A DNA stretch of 64,000 bases from positions 26,648,957 to 26,712,956 of the forward strand of contig NC_056542.1 in NCBI RefSeq assembly GCF_910596095.1. Direction: 5' to 3'. The position numbers and the translations under genes were made by a program. This DNA is from Thunnus maccoyii. Taxonomy: Eukaryota; Chordata; Actinopteri; Scombriformes; Scombridae. Below the pieces are notes generated by a model. That model made no database searches. It was not told the DNA's origin and worked only from the letters and a program-made list of their open reading frames with translations. This document shows positions 1 to 11,187 of the stretch, piece after piece (position 1 is the first letter of the stretch; the number at the start of each line of letters is the position of its first letter).

Positions 1-38
1 TTAAATTAATTAACATATAACTATATATCTATGTATAA

Positions 39-290
39 ATTTCCCATTACAACTCTGATACAAGCCGGTTCCTGGTGGCAGGTACATGCTGCTAGTGATG
101 AGGCAACAGTGGCCCATGTATAAACAATTACCAGCGCACTTTGCACACTCAGCCATCTGGGAAAGAACTCAAAGGAGCTGATAAGGTGGTTAGTAGATTT
201 GGTCATGCTTTAATTAATGTGTGCCTTCATCATCCACATACTGTATTATGTTAAATATCTGCATATACTACAGTGTTTTATCACAATAAA
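39..290 (+). pseudogene. Hepcidin relic: promoter and 5' UTR joined to 3' UTR, no coding exons
   Basis: Positions 39-186 align by eye with the hepcidin promoter and leader of copies 17 and 18: TTCCCATT, a GGCAGGTACATGCTG element, GATGAGGCAACAGTGG, a TATAAA at 119-124, CAGCGCACTTTGCACACTCA and AAAGGAGCTGA. At about 186-190 the sequence passes straight into hepcidin 3' UTR (GATTTGGTCATGCT, TTAAATATCTGCA, CAGTGTTTTATCACAATAAA). The poly(A) signal is at 285-290. All three coding exons and both introns are absent. A single internal deletion of an old gene copy is the simplest reading. The flank at about 420-480 (AATGGCCTCCAGTCTCAGC) also matches the flank downstream of copy 17 at about 59030-59060, which supports origin from a whole duplicated unit. 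Confidence 0.8.
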
Positions 291-879
291 CTTGTATGGT
301 ACTTATATAATGTGTGGAAAGTGACATTTTAACACAGAATATGCATTTGCAATCGCCTTATTGCTACTGTCAATACATTAAGTCTATAGTGGTAGTGGTT
401 TCTATAGTATTAGCAAAGCCGAAGCTTGATTGTTATTTACAATGGCCTCCAGTCTCAGCGTAAACATAAAAACAGTTTTAGAGAGCAGATGCTACAAGAG
501 TGCCAATAGGTTTGTGTGTGTACTTACTGTGTGAGCTATGTGGTTATGTCTCTCAGTATTTGTGTGAGAGAGGTTAGTGGAAACATGCCACTGCACTGTA
601 TTTTTTATAGAAACAAAGTTCTGCAGCTGTGTTCAAAACAAAACTGTAGACTATTCAAATAAAAAGTGAATTAAATTCAAAGTACTACTGATAGGAAGGC
701 AGGGTCATACCTACAACTGCTGATCTTTCAACTGACTAATTTGGACAGTTGAAGCATCATATTAGTTTCAGATAAACTTTTAAATACATTTTTACATAGA
801 AGGAAGACTGTGGATTTTGTCCCCCATCATGTACATTATAATGGAGTTATTATTACAAACAAACTACTTTGTTATTACT
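291..879. other. Old hepcidin 3' flank, no gene seen
   Basis: AT-rich sequence without a convincing reading frame. Part of it (about 420-490) resembles the 3' flank of copy 17 near 59020-59070, so this is probably the degenerate flank of the relic at 39-290. Nothing else is recognised. Confidence 0.5.
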
Positions 880-2652
880 AACAAAGGTTCAGGAACAAGA
901 CCACGCGCCTCTCTTTCACTAAATTCAATCACCTGTGCCTCACCTCAATCCTTCTCCTTCAGACACCATGCTTCTGATCAGCTGGGATCCAGACCCTCCA
1001 CACGCATCCACGCAATGGCCCACTCGGACGCGGCTCTTTTCCAAGCGATTAACATCTTCGACCGGATGTTTGCTCACCTTCGGCAAGTTCTCGAGGAGAC
1101 AGTCATCCCTACGTCTTGAGGGACATGAGGGCATGCCCTCATTTTCAGTGACATTGACTGACTATATCAACTGCTTTGCCGCAGTGAACAATTTTCATTG
1201 CAATCACTTCATGTCCATTCATTGCTTCAGGGAGCCTGGTTTTCCTCATCATTAGTTGATACGTAGGGAAGCCACAGAGCTCCCTCCTTTCTAACTCCCT
1301 CCATTTTGTACTGTTTTTGTTTTCATCTCATCCCTGCGTCCGCAGGCTGCACAATCAACCCCTGCACATGCATCCCCTCATCCCGGCACCCTTTCCTCTT
1401 CCCTTCCTTTAGCTGCAGCTACCTCAGCGATTTTGACTCCACCCGCCCCTGCAGCTCTTTCCTTTTCTCTCTTCCCGTAGCCGCTACTGGTCTTGCTGTT
1501 ACCTCAGCCACAGTCGCATCGAGCCACAGTGCTCCCTCTACTGGACCCATTCCATTTCCTCCTGTTCTATCGGATGCAGCAGTAGGTGGTTCGCCTTCGA
1601 TCAGCCTCCTGAATGGTCCCCACCACACCCCCCCTCTGCTCTCTATGAACTGTACCACGTCATCTTTGCAGCCCTCCTTTGGGGGTATGAGCGGTCTTCC
1701 AGTCATCCTCGTTCATACAGCCTACTACATCATTGTCGACCATAATAAACTAGAAATTTAAATCCTTGGCATCAGACTCAGATTCCCGCCTGAAAGCCGT
1801 TCCCTCCATTTTCAGCTTCCATGCCTCCCACAGTCTTTCATTCCCTTCACTCAACGTTCTGACCCTCTCCTGCTTCACCACCTTTGCCATTCCATTCTCA
1901 AGATTAAATCTTCCACAATACACGTCTACACCAGCCAAACTAATGTCTCCATGAAACTGTCCTCAGGGGTACCATACCTAGCCTTGTTCCACGCACACTT
2001 CAGCATGTTATCTGTAAGTCCAAACCACAGCTTATGCCAAATGCTCGCCCCTCACTTCAGACTTGCTGGCCCACTACCAAACTCTCCGCACAGGCAACCT
2101 GTCTCCCCACATCGACAAAGGTCAGTCCACATTCCTAACCGTACTCTGGCCAATTCTTCCGCAGTGGAGCGGCTTCAACCACTTCCAAATAAGAAATGCC
2201 AGACCACCTGTTAAAATTAAATAAATAAAATTCTCGACCGCTAGTCTTCCCAAGATTCCATACCTACCTCAGCGACATTCAAAGAGCCCATTCTCACTTA
2301 GTCCAATGAAGTTAATTTTGGGGGACGACGAGGCAGAAAGCTCATCGAGACACGTGTCCCCCACCTTGAGTCTCGACCGCCGGGTTCCTAGACGCTCCAG
2401 CCTCTTCGTGATTCCATTTGGTCCCCGTCATCCCCACGCCATCGACCCCCTTCATCCCTCTCCTCGACCCCATCATCCCACCGTACACAACCCGGACCAA
2501 CCTTCAGCTCCCATTCATCCCCCGGCAATCGACCCCCTTCATCCCTCTCCTCGACCCGCATCCAGCCCACCATACACTATCCTCACCAATCCTGAACCCT
2601 CTCAACAATCCAAATAAATCTACTTCTATACCGTTCAAATGGTGTGGTCTTT
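880..2652. mobile_element. GC- and pyrimidine-rich insertion, unclassified, probably a fossil mobile element
   Basis: This 1.75-kb block differs sharply in composition from its AT-rich surroundings: C- and T-rich on the + strand, with many CG dinucleotides. It interrupts the flank between the relic and the array. A short inverted match, ACTAACAAAG, occurs near the left edge (about 878-887) and on the opposite strand near the right edge (about 2651-2660). That could mark termini or be chance. Several overlapping open stretches exist on both strands, but none shows a domain I recognise. A 1.9-copy tandem repeat lies inside (2441-2610). I cannot assign a family; old virus-like, DIRS-like or DNA-transposon origins all remain possible. 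Confidence 0.4.
2441..2610. repeat. 87-bp tandem repeat, about 1.9 copies
   Basis: ATCGACCCCCTTCATCCCTC occurs at 2441 and again at 2528, an 87-bp offset. Related CCCACC(G/A)TACAC and CACCAA/GACCAA segments follow in both copies. It lies inside the GC-rich insertion. Confidence 0.75.
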
Positions 2653-3503
2653 GTTAGTGAAAGTGCATTATGAAGGGATCCTCTACTGGTCAGTATGAAT
2701 AGGAGGAATGATTACAGCAAGAAAAACTTATTTCAATTTTCATTTGGGCACCTGAGTATTGTTTTAAGACAGACCTGAAAAACTGTGAACCCATCCTTTA
2801 GTCTGTTTAGTTGTGTATAAGCCAAGTTTGATTTAAAATTCATTCATTTTGCAGGTATTTGAAAATAAGTCAAAGTATTGAAATGTTGATCTAATGATGT
2901 TGCTACATGAAAAGTCAGGTATCACAATTATCTAACATTAAACTTTAAGAAATAGAGCAAACTGTCAATCACAGCTGTCAATGTCTACATAGCAGACTTC
3001 AAAGCTACTATAAGTCTTCATATCATATTAACAGAGCAATCATTTCCAAAATGACCATCAGCACACTCATTAGAGGGCTCGAATTTAGCGATTGAGACCA
3101 TAATGACTGGTTAAAAACATTGCACTTGCATTGGCTTCAGCCTCAAGGCCTGGTAGTGGGCACTTGCCTAAATCCCAGAAGCTGTGGAACCAGACATGCC
3201 ACTGTTGTTGACACTGATGTTGTGGTCACCTGAACCAAGCACAGGGTTCAACAAGGTTTTTAGTAAAAGAGGCAGAGTGTGGCACAGTAAGGGATTTTTG
3301 TTATTGCACAATATACTGCATTGACTAAGACTGAAGTTATAAAGTTTATTGACCCTTGATTTTTTTTCAATGTAAATAGCCCACAGTTAATCATTAAATA
3401 CAGTTTTTCCTTGTTAGTGTCATTGCCATTATTGATTTATCACTCACAACATGATGAATTAATCTTGAGGTGTTTACGTGATGATGTAATTAAATAAATA
3501 ATC

Positions 3504-3561
<58 letters not shown>
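3504..3561. repeat. (GATA)n microsatellite upstream of copy 1
   Basis: Uninterrupted GATA repeats, flanked by AATC on both sides. Confidence 0.95.
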
Positions 3562-3563
<2 letters not shown>

Positions 3564-3860
3564 CTAAAAACATTTAGTGTTTCTTTTATGCATTAATTGA
3601 CAGTTTTCTTTATTCATCACACTGTTTAAAATGTTTCAGTCTGTTATATATATAACAGGGATTTATTAACAACTGGCAACATATGTCAGGACATCAGTGA
3701 TACTATTGCAGCAATGTTATGAGAAATTAAAAGCTTTAACATCAGCTGTCATTTTCATTTTGTATGTCAAACATGTTCAGTTCTTCATTATCTGTTACAT
3801 GAAGTTGCTTTGAAGTACAGATTAAGTAAAAGCATAAATGCATAAACAATGAGAAGAAAA

Positions 3861-3873
3861 GTTAATGATTGAT
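3861..3873 (+). promoter_or_regulatory. HNF1-like site, class A promoter (copy 1)
   Basis: GTTAATGATTGAT is close to the HNF1 consensus GTTAATNATTAAC. The same site is at 7439-7451 (copy 2), 26059-26071 (copy 8) and 36506-36518 (copy 11), with a one-base variant before copy 13. The other array copies carry a shortened sequence here (GTTAATATAAATG). HNF1 drives liver genes in vertebrates; binding here is inferred. Confidence 0.45.
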
Positions 3874-3926
3874 TTGATATTGAGGAACAGACAGTGAAAA
3901 CAAAGAACTTTCTATTTCCTATCTTT

Positions 3927-4029
3927 GGGAATTTCCTATAACCATCACTCAAGGAGTGATGCAAACCTTTTCCCGGAAGCAGGTACATGCTGTCAATAGT
4001 GAAGCAACAGATGCTCAAGCGAGTATAAA
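3927..4029 (+). promoter_or_regulatory. Core promoter of copy 1: kB site to TATA box
   Basis: GGGAATTTCC at 3927-3936 matches the NF-kB consensus GGGRNNYYCC. A C/EBP-like TGATGCAAA follows at about 3957-3965, and TATAAA lies at 4024-4029, about 106 bp before the ATG. NF-kB and C/EBP control of hepcidins is established in the family; here it is inferred from motifs only. The leader has no upstream ATG. Confidence 0.75.
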
Positions 4030-4134
4030 TACCAGCACATTTAGCACACTCAACATCAGACAGGTGAAAAGAGCTGACAAGATCAGGATCTGAAGAAATC
4101 TTGGTGCTACTTAAACCACTCACACACTCTGAAG

Positions 4135-4671
4135 ATGAAGACGTTCAGTGTTGCAATTGCAGTGGCCATCATGCTCACCTTCATCTTCCTTCAGGAGAGT
4201 TCTGCTGTCCCAGTCACCGGAGTGAGTAACAATATAATTAACATTAGTTCGATTTTCTTATTACATCTAATGTTTTGTCAGAAAGCTAAGATGTGATTCC
4301 TGCTGTAAACATACGGAATTCTTTAACAGGAACAAGAGCTGGAAGAAGCGATGAGCAATGACAGTCCAGTTGCTGTACATGAAGAGACATCTGTGGAATC
4401 ATGGAAGGTATGTTAAGTTTACTGAATGACTTTGGTCAAATACATTGAGCTAATTCAAATTTAAGTGGATGTGCTTTGCCTACAAAGTGCAATGATGCAC
4501 TCCACAGAAGAAGATGAGCAGAGTCAGAGATAATGCTGGAGATAAACACCTCGCTCATGTCTCTTTTCTTTCACACAGATGCCGTATAACAGACAGAAAC
4601 GTGGCATTAAGTGTCGCTTTTGCTGCGGCTGCTGCACCCCCGGTATCTGCGAAGTGTGCTGCAGATTCTGA
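4135..4671 (+). CDS. hamp2: Hepcidin copy 1 (hamp2-type antimicrobial peptide precursor)
   Basis: Exons are 4135-4221, 4330-4407 and 4579-4671, all phase 0 with GT-AG introns of 108 and 171 bp. The product is 85 residues. Residues 1-24 form a signal peptide (MKTFSVAIAVAIM, cut after SSA), and 25-63 an acidic propiece ending in RQKR, a furin site. The 22-residue mature peptide opens GIKCRFCCGCC and ends GICEVCCRF. Its eight cysteines at mature positions 4, 7, 8, 10, 11, 16, 19 and 20 give the hepcidin pattern of four disulfides. The QSHL-type N-terminus that lets hamp1 act on ferroportin is missing, so a secreted antimicrobial role is more likely than iron control. Odd feature: Ala36 in the propiece, where copies 2-13 have Val. 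Net charge of the mature peptide is about +2. The poly(A) signal is at 4856-4861. Confidence 0.96.
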
Positions 4672-7066
4672 AGATTCCTGCACCAACAACCACTAAATAA
4701 TCATTTATGTGCTTTTGTCTAAAATTGTATTTATGGCATGTAAACATGTAAAGATGTTACTAGGTGTGGTCATACTTTAGTTATTGTGCGCTGTAAATTC
4801 ATTATTGACATACAGGTATTACACTAAATATCTGCAAATACTGAAATGTGTGATCAATAAATTGTTAGGTTGCTATAATTAAGTGTTTCAAAGTGTTGTT
4901 TTAATTATGAATATTATTTACAATCATATTGCTACTCTTTCTCTACACTCAAATACTCTAAAATACACAATAGTGATTCCATCTATGGCTGTCTCATGAA
5001 AGCATACATCTGATATGTTTTTGCACACTTGATATGTTTCCTGCAATATTAGTAATTCTCTGACTCTTTTAACACAAATGGTACAAATATTTTCCTACAA
5101 TAACTGGCCTACTAGAAGTATTTTATTTTAGTTCTGTGTGTAGATCATTTAGATTTATTTTTCAAGTTTGGAAGCAAGCTTGATTTTCTAACTACACATG
5201 TTGACTGATAGAAGCCTTTATAAATCAATTCAACAAATTTAGCTAAGTATAAAGCAAGCCAACTACTGACGAGATAGAAAAAGGCGTTCTTGATTAGCTA
5301 GTGGCAGTAAGTAGCACCTTAATAAATTCCACAGTTTCACACATTAACAAAAAGCAAATCCTCTGATTGTTGATATCATTAATTAGCAAACTAACTGCTG
5401 TGATGTAGCAAGCTGATATCAGACTAAAGTTACAACACAGCTACTGTCAATAAGGGACACCAACCTGCAACAGCTCCATCAAGCTCTTGTTGCTCAATAT
5501 GCTGATGATGACAGCTGGGTCTGTTTCTTTTTGAAAAAGGTTTATGGCCATGACTGAAAGAGCAGTAACAATCTTGGTGGACAAACTAAGCAGACTTGAG
5601 GGCTAACAAGCTGCTGTTTTAGAGCAAAGAGTGCACCACTTCTGTTCTGTCAGGTGTTTAATCTGAAAATTCTGTTCTAAACTCTTCTGTCACAGCTAGA
5701 GAGAGATATAGAGACAGAGAGAGGTGAGTGGCAAATGGTGGCAAACAGCTGAGGCTGGTGGGAATGTCATTCATTTTGCAGGTATTTGATAATAAATCAA
5801 AGTATTGAAATGTTGACCTAATGATGTTGCTACATGAAAAGTCAGGTATCACAATTATCTAACATTAAACTTTAAGAAATATTGCAACAATAGTCCAACT
5901 CAGTGTGAGTCTTGATGCAGGGCAGAGCAGCAGATGAGCAAACTGTCAATCACAGCTGTCAATGTCTACATAGCAGACTTCAAAGCTACTATAAGTCTTC
6001 ATATCATATTAACAGAGCAATCATTTCCAAAATGACCATCAGCACACTCATTAGAGGGCTCGAATTTAGTGATTGAGACCATAATGACTGGTTAAAAACA
6101 TTGCACTTGCATTGGCTTCAGCCTCAAGGCCTGGTAGTTGCCACTTGCCTAAATCCCAGAAGCTGTGGAACCAGACATGGTACTGTTGTTGACACTGATG
6201 TTGTGGTCATTGTAACCAAGCACAGGGTTCAACAAGGTTTTCAGTAAAAGAGGCAGAGTGTGGTACAGTAAGGGATTTTTGTTATTGCACAATATACTGC
6301 ATTCACTAAGACTGACATTATAAAGTTTATTGACCCTTGATTTTTTTTTGATTTTTCAATGTAAATAGCCAACAATTAATCATTAAATACATTTTTTCCT
6401 TGTTAGTGTCATTGCCATTATTGATTTATCACTCACAACATGATGAATTAATCTTGAGGTGTTTAGGTGATGATGCAAATAAATAAATAAATAAATAAAT
6501 AGATAGATAGATAATCTAAAAACATTTTAGTGTTTATTTTATGCATTAATTGACAGTTTGCTTTATTCATCACACTGTTTAAAATGTTTCAGTGTGTTAT
6601 ATATATAACAGGGATTTATTAACAATTGGCAACATATGTCAGGACATCAGTGATACTATTGCAGCAATGTTATGAGAAATTAAAAGCTTTAACATCAGCT
6701 GTCATTTTCATTTTTTATGTTAAACATTCCCTGTCTTTAGGAATTTCTTATAACTATCAGTGATAAGTAATTTTTTTCATTTTCTTTATGACATGAACCA
6801 AGCAAGTGGTTCAGCAAGGTTTTCAGTAGAAGAGGCAGAGTGAAGTACAGTAAGGGATTTTTGTTATTGCACCAGGTACTGCATTGACTAAGACTGAAGT
6901 TATAAAGTTTATTGACCCTTGATTTTTTTTCAATGTAAATAGCCCACAGTTAATCATTAAATACAGTTTTTCCTTGTTAGTGTCATTGCCATTATTGATT
7001 TATCACTCACAACATGATGAATTAATCTTGAGGTGTTTACGTGATGATGTAATTAAATAAATAATC

Positions 7067-7140
<74 letters not shown>
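7067..7140. repeat. (GATA)n microsatellite upstream of copy 2
   Basis: Uninterrupted GATA tract at the position homologous to the tract upstream of copy 1. An AAAT tract with a few GATAs lies at about 6476-6513, in the duplicated spacer block. Confidence 0.95.
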
Positions 7141-7142
<2 letters not shown>

Positions 7143-7504
7143 CTAAAAACATTTTAGTGTTTATTTTATGCATTAATTGACAGTTTGCTTTATTCATCAC
7201 ACTGTTTAAAATGTTTCAGTATGTTATATATATAACAGGGATTTATTAACAACTGGCAACATATGTCAGGACATCAGTGATACTATTGCAGCAATGTTAT
7301 GAGAAATTAAAAGCTTTAACATCAGCTGTCATTTTCATTTTGTATGTCAAACGTTCAGTTCTTCATTATATGTTACATGAAGTTGCTTTGAAGTACAGAT
7401 TAAGTAAAAGCATAAATGCATAAACAATGAGAAGAAAAGTTAATGATTGATTTAATATTGAGGAACAGACAGTGAAAACAAAGAACTTTCTATTTCCTAT
7501 CTTT

Positions 7505-7607
7505 GGGAATTTCCTATAACCATCACTCAAGGAGTGATGCAAACCTTTTCCCGGAAGCAGGTACATGCTGTCAATAGTGAAGCAACAGATGCTCAAGCGA
7601 GTATAAA
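7505..7607 (+). promoter_or_regulatory. Core promoter of copy 2
   Basis: kB site 7505-7514, TATAAA 7602-7607. Class A, with the HNF1-like site at 7439-7451. Confidence 0.75.
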
Positions 7608-7712
7608 TACCAGCACATTTAGCACACTCAACATCAGACAGGTGAAAAGAGCTGACAAGATCAGGATCTGAAGAAATCTTGGTGCAACTTAAACCACTCA
7701 CACACTCTGAAG

Positions 7713-8249
7713 ATGAAGACGTTCAGTGTTGCAATTGCAGTGGCCATCATGCTCACCTTCATCTTCCTTCAGGAGAGTTCTGCTGTCCCAGTCACCGGAG
7801 TGAGTAACAATATAATAAACACTAGTTCGATTTTCTTATTACATCTAATGTTTTGTCAGAAAGCTAAGATGTGATTCCTGCTGTAAACATGCGGAATTCT
7901 TTAACAGGAACAAGAGCTGGAAGAAGTGATGAGCAATGACAGTCCAGTTGCTGTACATGAAGAGACATCTGTGGAATCATGGAAGGTATGTTAAGTTTAC
8001 TGAATGACTTTGGTCAAATACATTGAGCTAATTCAAATTTAAGTGGATGTGCTTTGCCTACAAAGTGCAATGATGCACTCCACAGAAGAAGATGAGCAGA
8101 GTCAGAGATAATGCTGGAGATGAACACCTCGCTCATGTCTCTTTTCTTTCACACAGATGCCGTATAACAGACAGAAACGTGGCATTAAGTGTCGCTTTTG
8201 CTGTGGCTGCTGCACCCCCGGTATCTGCGAAGTGTGCTGCAGATTCTGA
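7713..8249 (+). CDS. hamp2: Hepcidin copy 2
   Basis: Exons 7713-7799, 7908-7985 and 8157-8249; 85 residues. It differs from copy 1 at propiece residue 36 (Val), and the mature peptide is the same (Glu at mature position 17). Copies 3, 4, 5, 9 and 10 encode this same protein. The gene body belongs to the 2,938-bp repeat run, but the distal promoter is the older class A form, which places a recombination breakpoint just upstream of the kB site. Poly(A) signal 8434-8439. Confidence 0.96.
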
Positions 8250-10442
8250 AGATTCCTGCACCAACAACCACTAAATAATCATTTATGTGTTTTTGTCTAA
8301 AATTGTATTTATGGCATGTAAACATGTAAAGATGTTACTAGGTGTGGTCATACTTTAGTTATTGTGCGCTGTAAATTCATTATTGACATACAGGTATTAC
8401 ACTAAATATCTGCAAATACTGAAATGTGTGATCAATAAATTGTTAGGTTGCTATAATTAAGTGTTTCAAAGTGTTGTTTAATTATGAATATTATTGACAG
8501 TCATATTGCTACTCTTTCTCTACACTCAAATACTCTAAAATACACAATAGTGATTCCATCTATGGCTGTCTCATGAAAGCATACATCTGATATGTTTTTG
8601 CACACTTGATATGTTTCCTGCAATATCAGTAATTCTCTGACTCTTTTAACACAAATGGTACAAATATTTTCCTACAATAACTGGCCTACTAGAAGTATTT
8701 TATTTTAGTTGCTTGTGTAGATCATTTAGATTTATTTTTCAAGTTTGGAAGCAAGCTTGATTTTCTGACTACACATGTTGACTGATAGAAGCCTTTATAA
8801 ATCAATTCAACAAATTTAGCTAAGTATAAAGCGCGCCAACTACTGACGAGATAGAAAACGGCGTTCTTGATTAGCTAGTGGCATTAAGTAGCACCTTAAT
8901 AAATTCCACAGTTTCACACATTAACAAAAAACCCAAATCCTCTGATTGTTGATATCATTAAATAGCAAACTAACTGCTGTGATGTAGCAAGCTGATATCA
9001 GACTAAAGTTACAACACAGCTTCTGTCAATAAGGGACACCAACCTGCAACAGCTCCATCAAGCTCTTGCTGCTCAATATGCTGATGATGACAGCTGGGTC
9101 TGTTTCTTTTTGAAAAAGGTTTATGGCCATGACTGAAAGAGCAGTAACAATCTTGGTGGACAAACTAAGCAGACTTGAGGGCTAACAAGCTGCTGTTTTA
9201 GAGCAAAGAGTGCACCACTTCTGTTCTGTCAGGTGTTTAATCTGAAAATTCTGTTCTAAACTCTTCTGTCACAGCTAGAGAGAGATATAGAGACAGAGAG
9301 AGGTGAGTGGCAAATGGTGGCAAACAGCTGAGGCTGGTGGGAATGTCATTCATTTTGCAGGTATTTGATAATAAATCAAAGTATTGAAATGTTGACCTAA
9401 TGATGTTGCTACATGAAAAGTCAGGTATCACAATTATCTAACATTAAACTTTAAGAAATATTGCAACAATAGTCCAACTCAGTGTGAGTCTTGATGCAGG
9501 GCAGAGCAGCAGATGAGCAAACTGTCAATCACAGCTGTCAATGTCTACATAGCAGACTTCAAAGCTACTATAAGTCTTCATATCATATTAACAGAGCAAT
9601 CATTTCCAAAATGACCATCAGCACACTCATTAGAGGGCTCGAATTTAGTGATTGAGACCATAATGACTGGTTAAAAACATTGCACTTGCATTGGCTTCAG
9701 CCTCAAGGCCTGGTAGTGGGCACTTGCCTAAATCCCAGAAGCTGTGGAACCAGACATGGTACTGTTGTTGACACTGATGTTGTGGTCATTGTAACCAAGC
9801 ACAGTGTTCAACAAGGTTTTCAGTAAAAGAGGCAGAGTGTGGTACAGTAAGGGATTTTTGTTATTGCACAATATACTGCATTCACTAAGACTGACATTAT
9901 AAAGTTTATTGACCCTTGATTTTTTTTTGATTTTTCAATGTAAATAGCCAACAATTAATTATTAAATACATGTTTTCCTTGTTAGTATCATTGCCATTAT
10001 TGATTTATCACTCACAACATGATGAATTAATCTTGAGGTGTTTAGGTGATGATGCAAATAAATAAATAAATAAATAAATAGATAGATAGATAATCTAAAA
10101 ACATTTTAGTGTTTATTTTATGCATTAATTGACAGTTTGCTTTATTCATCACACTGTTTAAAATGTTTCAGTGTGTTATATATATAACAGGGATTTATTA
10201 ACAATTGGCAACATATGTCAGGACATCAGTGATACTATTGCAGCAATGTTATGAGAAATTAAAAGCTTTAACATCAGCTGTCATTTTCATTTTGTGTGTC
10301 AAACATGTTCAGTTCTTCATTATATGTTACATGAAGTTGCTTTGAAGTACAGATTAAGTAAAAGCATAAATGCATAAATGGCGAAAGGAAAAGTTAATAT
10401 AAATGTATTGTCAAAATAAAGAACTTTCTATTTCCTATCTTT

Positions 10443-10545
10443 GGGAATTTCCTATAACCATCACTCAAGGAGTGATGCAAACCTTTTCCCGGAAGCAGGT
10501 ACATGCTGTCAATAGTGAAGCAACAGATGCTCAAGCGAGTATAAA
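10443..10545 (+). promoter_or_regulatory. Core promoter of copy 3
   Basis: kB site 10443-10452, TATAAA 10540-10545. Class B: the HNF1-like site is replaced by GTTAATATAAATG at about 10392-10404. Confidence 0.72.
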
Positions 10546-10650
10546 TACCAGCACATTTAGCACACTCAACATCAGACAGGTGAAAAGAGCTGACAAGATC
10601 AGGATCTGAAGAAATCTTGGTGCAACTTAAACCACTCACACACTCTGAAG

Positions 10651-11187
10651 ATGAAGACGTTCAGTGTTGCAATTGCAGTGGCCATCATGCTCACCTTCAT
10701 CTTCCTTCAGGAGAGTTCTGCTGTCCCAGTCACCGGAGTGAGTAACAATATAATAAACACTAGTTCGATTTTCTTATTACATCTAATGTTTTGTCAGAAA
10801 GCTAAGATGTGATTCCTGCTGTAAACATGCGGAATTCTTTAACAGGAACAAGAGCTGGAAGAAGTGATGAGCAATGACAGTCCAGTTGCTGTACATGAAG
10901 AGACATCTGTGGAATCATGGAAGGTATGTTAAGTTTACTGAATGACTTTGGTCAAATACATTGAGCTAATTCAAATTTAAGTGGATGTGCTTTGCCTACA
11001 AAGTGCAATGATGCACTCCACAGAAGAAGATGAGCAGAGTCAGAGATAATGCTGGAGATGAACACCTCGCTCATGTCTCTTTTCTTTCACACAGATGCCG
11101 TATAACAGACAGAAACGTGGCATTAAGTGTCGCTTTTGCTGTGGCTGCTGCACCCCCGGTATCTGCGAAGTGTGCTGCAGATTCTGA
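10651..11187 (+). CDS. hamp2: Hepcidin copy 3
   Basis: Exons 10651-10737, 10846-10923 and 11095-11187. The 85-residue protein is identical to copies 2, 4 and 5, with Glu at mature position 17. It sits in the 2,938-bp repeat run. Because the whole unit looks identical to its two successors, reads could not easily tell them apart. Poly(A) signal 11372-11377. Confidence 0.95.

Noticed and set aside
1306-1761. 151-codon open frame in the GC-rich block
   Set aside because: High C and T content makes open frames common on both strands here. The protein is low in complexity and not recognised.
3504-3561. GATA tracts as a CRISPR-like or other functional array
   Set aside because: Uninterrupted four-base repeats without spacers in vertebrate DNA are ordinary microsatellites.
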